The notes under the pieces were generated by a model that was not told where the DNA came from, made no database searches, and was given only the letters and a program-made list of their open reading frames with translations. From NCBI GenBank assembly GCA_963618065.1, contig CAVERH010000065.1, positions 1 through 15,493 of the forward strand: a DNA stretch of 15,493 nucleotides. The letters are read 5' to 3'. The position numbers and the translations under genes are program-made. Each line of letters begins with the position of its first letter. Position 1 is the stretch's first letter. Below, in pieces: positions 1-6,109 of this stretch. The stretch is from Suilimivivens sp963618065 (lineage in GTDB: Bacteria > Bacillota > Clostridia > Lachnospirales > Lachnospiraceae).

Positions 1-1078
1 TTCTTCTAATGTCATTCAACCACTCCCTCCACATCGACAATGCACCGGATACCTTGCCAAAGGTTGCAATTACCTTTTGCAGCAGTGCATTTTGTTTTTT
101 AATCATCTGGTTTTCCTCGACCTTCCATGAACCTTTCCTTATCTGTCCGGTGAGATATTTTTCCTCTATCTTTCTTGCGTCAGCGCCCTCATGAATAGTT
201 GGAACTTTTAATTTGCCCTGTCTTTCATAAGAGCGGTGGTCAATCTGATTGTCCTTGGATAAATGTCTGTTACACATCTTAGCCCATTCACTGCGCCACA
301 GTTCACAATTCCTTGGATTGTTCCAGCCCGTAGCATCGGTCAGAACCCGTTTCCATTGTTTTCTGTTTCTCGCCCCGACTTTCTGTACTCCGTTTTCATC
401 AAGTACCGGAATACGGATTCCATGACGGTCAGGATTTTTCTTATCCTGCCACCAGTCCGGGTGGGATTCATCAACCACGATATTTCCGTCAGTATCTCTG
501 ACAAAATCCCAGTCCTTGACTTCTTTGTTACCCCATGAATGATCCGGATTGAATGGTCGCATGGTTACAAGTAAATGGACATGTGGGTTTCCATCTCTTT
601 TGTCATGTATGCTCCAGTCAGCACACATTCCCTTATCCACAAAAGTCTTTTGGATATATTCCGTTGTATAATCAATCTGTTCCTGTATGCTCCATTCTTT
701 CGGTAAAGAAAATTCAAATGAGCGTCCAAGCTGTGCATCTTCACTTTTTTCTATCTTCAACACCTCATTCCATAACCGCTGTTTCTGAAATGTGATTTTA
801 AACTTTTCCAGTGCAACTTCCTTATCATCCGCTCTTTTATAACGGACAGACTGTTGAAACCTTTTTATATTTTCTTTTGGTACATACAGCCATTCAGCAG
901 GTGCATTTTCACACATCATCAGGCTGGTGTAGACAACTTCCTTTTTTGAAGTATAGTAGCTGACTCTCCCTGTTTCTTCGTTCTTCATGACATCTCCGTT
1001 AAGATATGCCGAAGCGGAGATAACAGATTTTCCTTTGCTTCGTCCGACAATCTTTACTGTAAAATGAAATATAGCCAT
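1..1078 (-). CDS. MobA/MobL (MobQ-type) relaxase, C-terminal part outside window
   Basis: This gene makes the relaxase that nicks oriT and pilots the transferred strand during mobilization by a helper conjugation system. I translated 359 codons without a stop to the window edge, so the protein is partial at its C-terminus. The N-terminus begins MAIFHFTVKI and resembles RSF1010 MobA; Y25, in SASAYLNG, is at the position of the catalytic tyrosine of that family. The metal-binding motif is clear: H158 in WSIHDKRDG and H166/H168 in NPHVHLLVTMRPF. The start at 1078 is supported by an AGGGGG ribosome binding site about nine bases upstream. The gene faces away from oriT, with no other gene between. 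Plus-strand open frames across this region are shadows. I am confident of the family, but not of the length or helper system. Confidence 0.93.
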   Translation of the reverse strand, partial: MAIFHFTVKIVGRSKGKSVISASAYLNGDVMKNEETGRVSYYTSKKEVVYTSLMMCENAPAEWLYVPKENIKRFQQSVRYKRADDKEVALEKFKITFQKQRLWNEVLKIEKSEDAQLGRSFEFSLPKEWSIQEQIDYTTEYIQKTFVDKGMCADWSIHDKRDGNPHVHLLVTMRPFNPDHSWGNKEVKDWDFVRDTDGNIVVDESHPDWWQDKKNPDRHGIRIPVLDENGVQKVGARNRKQWKRVLTDATGWNNPRNCELWRSEWAKMCNRHLSKDNQIDHRSYERQGKLKVPTIHEGADARKIEEKYLTGQIRKGSWKVEENQMIKKQNALLQKVIATFGKVSGALSMWREWLNDIRR

Positions 1079-1119
1079 GATACGAATTTCCCCCTTTCTG
1101 CCGTATCCGGCATTGATTT

Positions 1120-1162
1120 CCGACAGCCCCTTCTTCGGGTTTGGTATAAGTGGAGCTGTCGG
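1120..1162. repeat. Inverted repeat in the oriT region
   Basis: The arms CCGACAGC (1120-1127) and GCTGTCGG (1155-1162) are perfect complements over 8 bases. The loop contains a smaller CCC/GGG stem and the string ATAAGTG, which also occurs at the nic site 150 bases away. It may be an accessory relaxosome binding site or a transcriptional structure at the relaxase 5' end. Confidence 0.6.
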
Positions 1163-1274
1163 AACGCCCTCTGCGTAAGAGTGCCTCCTGCGGCATGAGC
1201 AGGTCTGGCTGAAAGCCCCGCCGACGGAACGAGCCCGGCAAGCGTGAGCGCAGACCGGTTGCCACCTGTGGCAA

Positions 1275-1314
1275 ACTTATACGGACGACCTCTGGTTGTC
1301 CATAAGTGCGCCCT
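1275..1314 (+). other. oriT: Predicted origin of transfer (oriT) with MobQ nic site
   Basis: The sequence TAAGTGCGCCCT at 1303-1314 matches the conserved nic region of RSF1010/R1162-type origins, where cleavage falls between G and C (here 1310/1311). Directly upstream is the hairpin expected for this class: GGACGACC (1283-1290), a three-base TCT loop and GGTTGTCC (1294-1301). It is extended by outer arms ACTTAT (1275-1280) and ATAAGT (1302-1307), with two unpaired bases. The adjacent MobA/MobL relaxase is the matching enzyme. If the plus strand is nicked here, DNA to the right enters the recipient first and the relaxase gene last. The site and hairpin are seen directly; function is inferred from the family. 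Confidence 0.82.
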
Positions 1315-1360
1315 TCATTCAAAAGCAATGAAGAGAATGGAAACTCCACTCCCTCCACCA

Positions 1361-1675
1361 TTACACATCCTCAGTATTTGCGACTGGTTCTTTCCGCATT
1401 GCCTTTGAGAAGAATTTTCCATTTGATTCCTGCTTATTTAAGAAGGCAATCAGTTTTGGAATTTCCTCATTCTCGATACATCTTCCCAGCACCGACTCAA
1501 CAGCCGCACCGATTTCTATCAGACGGTGAGTGCGCTTTTTGCGTTCTTCCTCATTCCTGCGTTTCTCCAGCTGCTTCTTTTGTGCCTCATAACGCTTCAG
1601 CTCCTGAGCAAGCTTCTCAATCCTTAAATCCTTCTCCTGAATCCTTTCTTCATAGGTTTTGGTTGATTTACCCAT
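1361..1675 (-). CDS. DUF3847-like coiled-coil protein, probable mobilization accessory
   Basis: A 104-residue protein lying just upstream of oriT and the relaxase, on the same strand. Residues about 7-50 are almost entirely charged heptad-like sequence (ERIQEKDLRIEKLAQELKRY and onward) predicting a coiled coil, followed by a short segment IEIGAAVESVLGRCI and a basic tail. This layout matches the DUF3847 family, repeatedly found next to MobA/MobL relaxases in clostridial elements. By position it could be a MobC-like relaxosome accessory that helps open oriT; that role is inference. The start is supported by AGGAAGGAGC six bases before the ATG. It may be co-transcribed with tnpW upstream (55-base gap). 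Confidence 0.75.
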   Translation of the reverse strand: MGKSTKTYEERIQEKDLRIEKLAQELKRYEAQKKQLEKRRNEEERKKRTHRLIEIGAAVESVLGRCIENEEIPKLIAFLNKQESNGKFFSKAMRKEPVANTEDV

Positions 1676-1730
1676 ACAATGCTCCTTCCTGCTGATGAAA
1701 TATCAGCCTCAAAAATGATTTGTATAAAAA

Positions 1731-1916
1731 TTACGCTACATCCGGTGTGCCATGCATCTGATTAGCAATATCATCATTTACCATCAGATGCAGAAGCTTA
1801 TCCTCAAAGGTAGCTGTGGTATTCTCTGCGAAAAACACATTTACCTTATAGGTGGTCTGACCTATCTTTTTAGTAAAAGAGGATGTTACCGGTTCTATAG
1901 TTGCTGTACGCTCCAT
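1731..1916 (-). CDS. tnpW: TnpW-like transposon-encoded protein
   Basis: A 61-residue protein beginning MERTATIEPVTSSFTKKIG. It contains TTYKVNVFF (the GxTY-type motif) and DKLLHLMVND (the LL motif), both characteristic of the TnpW family first described on Tn4451; its molecular function is unknown. I chose the ATG at 1916 rather than a start at 1997 because AAGGAGGTGG lies just before it and the upstream extension would run through the promoter palindrome. It lies upstream of the DUF3847 and relaxase genes on the same strand. No minus-strand promoter with good hexamers is obvious upstream. Confidence 0.85.
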   Translation of the reverse strand: MERTATIEPVTSSFTKKIGQTTYKVNVFFAENTTATFEDKLLHLMVNDDIANQMHGTPDVA

Positions 1917-1934
1917 AATATTTCCACCTCCTTC

Positions 1935-1963
1935 TTGAAACGCAAACATATGTTTGCTATAAT
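1935..1963 (+). promoter_or_regulatory. Promoter with a perfect palindrome filling its spacer
   Basis: TTGAAA (1935-1940) and TATAAT (1958-1963) are 17 bases apart. The spacer contains GCAAACATATGTTTGC (1942-1957), a perfect 16-base palindrome. A protein bound there would block the promoter completely. The core AAACATATGTTT is close to, but not identical with, the Gram-positive LexA box (GAAC-N4-GTTC). The promoter points toward the sigma-like gene at 2157, and the same palindrome lies upstream of tnpW on the other strand, so one regulator could control both sides. Confidence 0.65.
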
Positions 1964-2010
1964 GTGAATATTCTTGACGGACTGCGACAACGGACAAAAT
2001 AAAGCTTCAT
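1957..2010 (-). CDS. Possible 17-residue leader peptide upstream of tnpW
   Basis: The frame reads MKLYFVRCRSPSRIFTL and is preceded by AAAGGAG nine bases before the ATG, a credible ribosome binding site. Its stop overlaps the edge of the promoter palindrome. No homologue is recognised. It could be a leader peptide for tnpW or chance; the ribosome binding site is the only positive evidence. Confidence 0.2.
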   Translation of the reverse strand: MKLYFVRCRSPSRIFTL

Positions 2011-2037
2011 AAAATCCGACTCCTTTCTGTCGAATTT

Positions 2038-2072
2038 AAGTAATCTATTTTCAAAGAATAGGATTACTTTTT
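2038..2072 (+). terminator. Terminator-like hairpin in the leader of the sigma-like gene
   Basis: AAGTAATC plus TATT (2038-2049) pairs with AATA plus GATTACTT (2057-2069), with one bulged G, and is followed by a T run at 2068-2072. It lies between the promoter at 1935-1963 and the gene at 2157, so it could attenuate that transcript. A second AT-only structure (AAAAAATTTTTT, 2126-2137) follows just before the ribosome binding site. The low G+C of the stem makes strong termination uncertain. Confidence 0.45.
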
Positions 2073-2156
2073 CACTTATAGGAGAAATGCAGTACCTAAA
2101 GCGGAACTGTTTCTACAAATTTTTTAAAAAATTTTTTGAAAGGTGGTGAATCCCTG

Positions 2157-2885
2157 TTGAAGAAAATTGATAGCAACTATTTAGAAAACTGCATAATGGA
2201 TAATAATCTGATGAATGCCCTTGAACGGGAGAATACCGCCATTCTTAAAATAGAACTTGAAATAGAAAATGAATTGACGGTATCAAGGCTACCTGAAACA
2301 TCAACGAAGAAAAAATTGAAACGTGAACTGGAACAGGAAGCACTGGCACGTCTTGAGGATTCTGCCAGAACTGAAGAAGATTTTAAAAATGTGGTTACAT
2401 GGTGGAACAGACTGGATGCAAACCGTGAGCGTAAAGAACGCTACCATGAGATAGGAAGATCTGATGTTCCTTTAGAGTGGGGAATATCATCGGATGAGAT
2501 TGTAATTCCTGCCCCCATCCAGCATGTTTTCTGGAAGCAGATAACGAAAGGAGATTTCCTCGATGCCATTTATAACTGTCCTTTTGAAATGCATGAGCTG
2601 GTGACGGATGAGGACATTTCCAAAGCAATCCTTACATTGAAGGATGTTCAAAAAGAGCTGTTATACTTACTTGCCATTCAGGGATATTCCTGCCAGATGA
2701 TTGCAACATTTCGTAAGCAAACCGACAGGAACATCCGTAAAATCCGTGACACCATGTTAAAGAAGATTCGCAAATCCTTTATTCAAGCTTTACAAAACAG
2801 GATAGATAATCACATCCCCCTTACTAAAGCGGAGCTTAATTTTTATGACACTTATCAAACATTAATTACGGATAAAAAAGAATAA
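2157..2885 (+). CDS. Sigma-70 region-4-like DNA-binding protein
   Basis: A 242-residue protein. Residues about 1-100 are helical and highly charged. Residues about 158-208 (ILTLKDVQKELLYLLAIQGY through TDRNIRKIRDTMLKKIRKSF) have the helix-turn-helix pattern of sigma factor region 4, including the LT-x-x-Q-KELL opening and a basic recognition helix. There is no region 2 (core -10 binding), so it is more likely a transposon regulator than a complete sigma factor. The start is the TTG at 2157, behind AAAGGTGG; an upstream TTG at 2136 lies before that site and is rejected. ATG at 2196 remains possible. Proteins of this kind are common between the mobilization and recombinase genes of clostridial elements. 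Its target is unknown. Confidence 0.65.
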   Translation: MKKIDSNYLENCIMDNNLMNALERENTAILKIELEIENELTVSRLPETSTKKKLKRELEQEALARLEDSARTEEDFKNVVTWWNRLDANRERKERYHEIGRSDVPLEWGISSDEIVIPAPIQHVFWKQITKGDFLDAIYNCPFEMHELVTDEDISKAILTLKDVQKELLYLLAIQGYSCQMIATFRKQTDRNIRKIRDTMLKKIRKSFIQALQNRIDNHIPLTKAELNFYDTYQTLITDKKE

Positions 2886-2904
2886 AAAGACGAAAGGAAT
2901 CACA

Positions 2905-2941
2905 AATACCAATTGACCTTGCCAGACTGACTTGGTATTAT
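2905..2941 (+). promoter_or_regulatory. Promoter with overlapping inverted repeat
   Basis: TTGACC (2913-2918) and TATTAT (2936-2941) are 17 bases apart. An 8-base inverted repeat, AATACCAA (2905-2912) and TTGGTATT (2932-2939), abuts the -35 and overlaps the -10, a typical repressor arrangement. It should drive the zinc-finger gene starting at 3000 and possibly the genes behind it. Confidence 0.7.
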
Positions 2942-2999
2942 AGTAATATATTTTCAAACAATACGGATTACAATTTTAAAAATCAGATTGGAGGATTTT

Positions 3000-3908
3000 A
3001 TGAGTAACCTTTTCCAGAAAACCAGCTCCAACTGGGTGCGATATGACAAATATGAATGGAAAGAAGATAAAGAAGGTGCTTTATACATCACACCTTCACC
3101 GGATGCGAAAATGTCTCTTTATAATCCGCTCAAGGATTCGGAGCAGATGGTATTAAAGGCGGTAAACCTCGGATTGATGTGCATGGACAAAAATAATACA
3201 CAGGAACAGTTACAGAATGCCATTATAGATTTTGTTACCGATTACGGACTACTTGGATTTATGACTGCACTTCCTACCACACCGGATTTTATTACTTACC
3301 ATGCGGTATATTTGCCGAAAAATCATTTTATCAAGGAAGAAAGCATGACCACGGAAAAATATCTTTCGTACTTCTTTCCTTTTGATAAGATTGATTTTGT
3401 GAAAAAAGGGATGGAATCTTCATGGAATACGGACGATGTGCAGATGATGGCACTGATTATGACTATGAAAAACAAACCGCAGGCAGTAATTATGAGTTTC
3501 CAGAAAGAATACGCAGAACGGTATGACTGGCTTGTTACACTGTTCAAGGACTGGGCATTTACCTTTATGTCTAGTTTTCTCTACTATCAGGACTTTGACA
3601 TGCTGGATGATATGCAAAAACAGCTTTACCGTCAGGGAATGACGGCGTTTGGTGGTATTGCGCCAACTTATCACATAGAGCTGCGTGAACGTCCCACTAT
3701 TGTCTGGGATTTCCATTCGCTTCTGTTAGGTGTGCAAATGATGTTTTCTTTTATGCTTACAGATGAAAAATCCTCACTGAAAGTATGTAAACATTGCGGA
3801 AAAGCCTTTTCTGCCAACAGACCTAACAGCGTGTTTTGCAGTGGCAAATGTAAAAACCAGTATAATGTGTATAAGAGCCGGGCAAAGGATAAGGACAACA
3901 ATAACTAA
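3000..3908 (+). CDS. DUF6076-like protein with C-terminal zinc finger
   Basis: A 302-residue protein of unknown function. Most of it is a mixed helical domain rich in aromatic and methionine residues (for example WLVTLFKDWAFTFMSSFLYY at 177-196) without a signal peptide. The C-terminus carries a four-cysteine zinc-binding motif, C263-x2-C266-x13-C280-x3-C284, in a context (CKHCGKAFSANRPNSVFCSG) seen in DUF6076 and other Firmicutes accessory proteins; a basic tail follows. The ATG at 3000 follows GGAGG by five bases; a TTG twelve bases earlier overlaps that site and is rejected. It sits between the sigma-like and RhuM genes and could be cargo or regulatory. The family assignment is from memory of the motif and is moderate. 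Confidence 0.6.
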   Translation: MSNLFQKTSSNWVRYDKYEWKEDKEGALYITPSPDAKMSLYNPLKDSEQMVLKAVNLGLMCMDKNNTQEQLQNAIIDFVTDYGLLGFMTALPTTPDFITYHAVYLPKNHFIKEESMTTEKYLSYFFPFDKIDFVKKGMESSWNTDDVQMMALIMTMKNKPQAVIMSFQKEYAERYDWLVTLFKDWAFTFMSSFLYYQDFDMLDDMQKQLYRQGMTAFGGIAPTYHIELRERPTIVWDFHSLLLGVQMMFSFMLTDEKSSLKVCKHCGKAFSANRPNSVFCSGKCKNQYNVYKSRAKDKDNNN

Positions 3909-3937
3909 TTCACCTGCTATAAGAAAGAAGGCTGATT

Positions 3938-4960
3938 ATGAATACAGATATTACAAAACAAATGGAAATGGTGCTATACAGAACCGAAGATGATAATGTG
4001 ACGGTCAGTGCCTTAATAAAAGACGAAACGATATGGCTGACGCAAAAAGCTATGGCTGAATTGTTTGGTATTGATAAGTCGGGCATCAGCCGCCATTTAG
4101 CAAAGATTTTTGAAACCGGTGAGCTGGATGAAGAAGTGGTTGTTGCAAAAATTGCAACAACCACTCAACACGGAGCAATGCAGGATAAAACGCAGACTAT
4201 TCCTACCAATTATTACAATCTGGACGCCATTATTTCTGTTGGTTACAGAGTAAACTCCATTCAGGCGACCAAGTTCCGTATATGGGCAACCAGTATTTTG
4301 AAGGAATATATGATAAAGGGCTTTGCTATGGATGATGAACGCCTGAAACAAGGGAGAACAGCTTTTGGAAAAGACTATTTCCGTGAATTGCTGGAAAGAG
4401 TTCGCTCCATCCGTGCCAGTGAACGCAGAATATGGCAACAGATAACCGATATTTTTGCAGAGTGCAGCATTGATTATGATAGAGATTCTGATGTTGCATA
4501 TCATTTTTATGCCACTATGCAGAACAAATTTCATTATGCCATTACCGGTAAAACAGCGGCAGAAATTGTCTATAATCAGGCTGATCACACCAAGGAAAAT
4601 ATGGGCTTGACCACATGGAAAAATGCACCCGATGGTCGTATTTTAAAATCTGATACTTCTATTGCCAAAAACTATTTGGACGAAAAACAGATTCGTCAGT
4701 TGGAACGTGCTGTTACAGGATATTTTGATTACATAGAGGATTTGATTGAACGTGAAAATGTCTTTACAATGGAAGAATTTTCAAAAAGCGTGAATGAGTT
4801 CCTTGCGTTCCGCAGATACGATATCTTGAAAGATAATGGACGTATTTCCCATAAGCAGGCAGTGGAGAAAGCATATCAGGAATATGATATTTTTAACAAG
4901 ACACAGCCGATAGAATCTGATTTTGATAAGATAGTAAAAGGATTAGAAAAGAAAAAATAA
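3938..4960 (+). CDS. RhuM family protein
   Basis: A 340-residue cytoplasmic protein matching the virulence-associated RhuM family. The N-terminal part holds the typical phrase ETIWLTQKAMAELFGIDKSG (about 29-48), a helix-turn-helix-like segment followed by SRHLAKIFETGEL. The middle contains the conserved NYYNLDAIISVGYRVNS and RIWATSILKEYMIKGFAMDD segments. The C-terminal half includes the Fic/Doc-like HYAITGKTAAEIVYNQAD region of the family. Length is normal and the gene appears intact. It follows the zinc-finger gene by 29 bases with AAAGAAGG before the ATG, so co-transcription is likely. RhuM was named from a Salmonella pathogenicity island, but no biochemical role is established; its frequent presence in mobile elements suggests defence or element-maintenance cargo, which is inference. 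Confidence 0.88.
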   Translation: MNTDITKQMEMVLYRTEDDNVTVSALIKDETIWLTQKAMAELFGIDKSGISRHLAKIFETGELDEEVVVAKIATTTQHGAMQDKTQTIPTNYYNLDAIISVGYRVNSIQATKFRIWATSILKEYMIKGFAMDDERLKQGRTAFGKDYFRELLERVRSIRASERRIWQQITDIFAECSIDYDRDSDVAYHFYATMQNKFHYAITGKTAAEIVYNQADHTKENMGLTTWKNAPDGRILKSDTSIAKNYLDEKQIRQLERAVTGYFDYIEDLIERENVFTMEEFSKSVNEFLAFRRYDILKDNGRISHKQAVEKAYQEYDIFNKTQPIESDFDKIVKGLEKKK

Positions 4961-5096
4961 TTACTTTTCAGGATTATGTGATTATGATACAATTATGAAA
5001 ATAGTGTTTTATGAATCTAGCAAACCGGAATTTACCGAATCAAGTTAATCATGCGATATAGCTTGATTATAAATACAAATTTGTGAGGAAGATATA

Positions 5097-5864
5097 ATGG
5101 ATAAGAAAAGACTAACAAAATATTTGATAATCACATTCTTCATTACATGGATTTGCTGGTGGGGAGATGCTCTGCTAGTTAAAGTCACACCATTAGCGGC
5201 GTCAAACGTGTTTCCGATGATTATTTTTACAATTGGAGGATTTGGACCAACGATTGCTGCCTGTATCTGCATGGAAGGAGGTTTTACCCGTAAAAATTTA
5301 AGGCGGTTCCTGTTTAGCAATACAAAAAAGAACTGGCTGACAATCCTTGTTGCAGTTATAGTTGAAACGATTGTATTCTTCATTTGCTCAGAGGGACTGC
5401 TGTCCTCAATCCCCAAATCACCTATAGCTGCGGTTGTGGCATTCATTATATTTATACAGGCTGCTATCCTGTATGGTGGAAATGAAGAACTTGGCTGGCG
5501 AGGCACTATGTTACCGATTCTGGAGAAGAAAGTTTCTGCACCTTTAGCAACATTAATTGTTGGAATCGTATGGATTATTTGGCATATTCCACTATGGTTC
5601 ATAGAAGGCAATTCTCACCAGAGTATGTCATTTATCTGGTTTGCAGTCTTAGGGCTAACACTCAGCTATTGGTTATCTATGATTTATGATATTACTAGAG
5701 CTGTCATGTTCTGTATGATTCTACACGGATGGACAAACACATTGATGGGAGTGGTAGATATTAATCAAGGTCTGTTATTCTATGTGTTACTGGCTGCAAT
5801 GACAGTAATCTCAATGATAATTAGCATCCGAATTCATAAAAAAGGAGCGAACATTCCTTCATAA
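5097..5864 (+). CDS. CPBP family intramembrane metalloprotease
   Basis: A 255-residue integral membrane protein with about seven or eight hydrophobic segments. All three catalytic motifs of the CPBP/Abi (Rce1-like) family are present: E130-E131-x3-R135 in GGNEELGWRG, H163 in IIWHIPLW, and H210-x3-N214 in LHGWTN. Members cleave within or next to the membrane; bacterial ones are linked to bacteriocin self-immunity and peptide maturation. No bacteriocin or precursor gene is visible nearby, so the substrate is unknown. The ATG follows GTGAGGAAG. It is separated from the RhuM gene by 136 bases with a weak possible promoter (TTAATC, 17 bases, TATAAA near 5046-5074), so it may be transcribed alone. 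It appears intact and is probably cargo of the transposon. Confidence 0.92.
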   Translation: MDKKRLTKYLIITFFITWICWWGDALLVKVTPLAASNVFPMIIFTIGGFGPTIAACICMEGGFTRKNLRRFLFSNTKKNWLTILVAVIVETIVFFICSEGLLSSIPKSPIAAVVAFIIFIQAAILYGGNEELGWRGTMLPILEKKVSAPLATLIVGIVWIIWHIPLWFIEGNSHQSMSFIWFAVLGLTLSYWLSMIYDITRAVMFCMILHGWTNTLMGVVDINQGLLFYVLLAAMTVISMIISIRIHKKGANIPS

Positions 5865-6109
5865 ATTCGGATTTATCAAAATGATGATAGAAGGGAAACT
5901 TGATATTTTTACAAAAAAGACATCAATATATCTCCCATAATTCCCATAAATTTATGGAATTAAAATTTCATGATGCTTATAAGACAGTTCCGATTTTCTT
6001 TCGGATTTCTCCTATTAGTGAGACAATAATTATTTTTACACAAACCAGCTTATTCGTGGTAGAATAAAACCACAGATAAGCTGGTTGTTTGTTTTGAAAG
6101 GAGAATCTT
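5865..6109 (+). promoter_or_regulatory. Recombinase leader with long hairpin
   Basis: The gene-free stretch before the recombinase contains a palindromic CATAAATTTATG inside ATTCC/GGAAT arms (5940-5960). It also has a long hairpin: AACCAGCTTAT (6043-6053) pairs with ATAAGCTGGTT (6076-6086), with an inner GTGGT/ACCAC stem (6056-6060, 6069-6073), followed by TGTTTGTTTT. The hairpin ends just before the ribosome binding site AAAGGAG, so it could terminate or attenuate recombinase transcription or bind a repressor. A weak TTTACA/TAGAAT pair (spacing 19) overlaps its left arm. Confidence 0.6.

Larger units (their letters stand above)
1079..1360. other. Gene-free mobilization region, GC-rich
   Basis: This stretch lies between the relaxase start and the DUF3847 stop and holds no convincing gene. 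Bases about 1160-1265 are clearly richer in G+C than the surrounding AT-rich element and contain several short inverted repeats, for example GGTCTG at 1202-1207 with CAGACC at 1251-1256. The minus-strand open frame over it has no good ribosome binding site and overlaps the relaxase start, so I treat it as non-coding. The nic-type sequence and its hairpin are listed separately. Confidence 0.7.

Noticed and set aside
9..795. Plus-strand open frames over the first 800 bases
   Set aside because: They are shadows of the relaxase, whose minus-strand translation shows clear family motifs over the whole length.
999..1361. Minus-strand 120-codon frame across the oriT region
   Set aside because: It has no ribosome binding site, overlaps the relaxase start in another frame and covers the nic hairpin and GC-rich repeats; the product looks unnatural (arginine/serine-rich without domain).
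1942..1957. Calling the palindrome a true LexA box
   Set aside because: Both half-sites deviate (AAAC/GTTT instead of GAAC/GTTC), so it is described only as LexA-like.
1917..1997. N-terminal extension of TnpW from a start at 1997
   Set aside because: A strong ribosome binding site immediately before the ATG at 1916 and the usual length of about 60 residues favour the shorter form.
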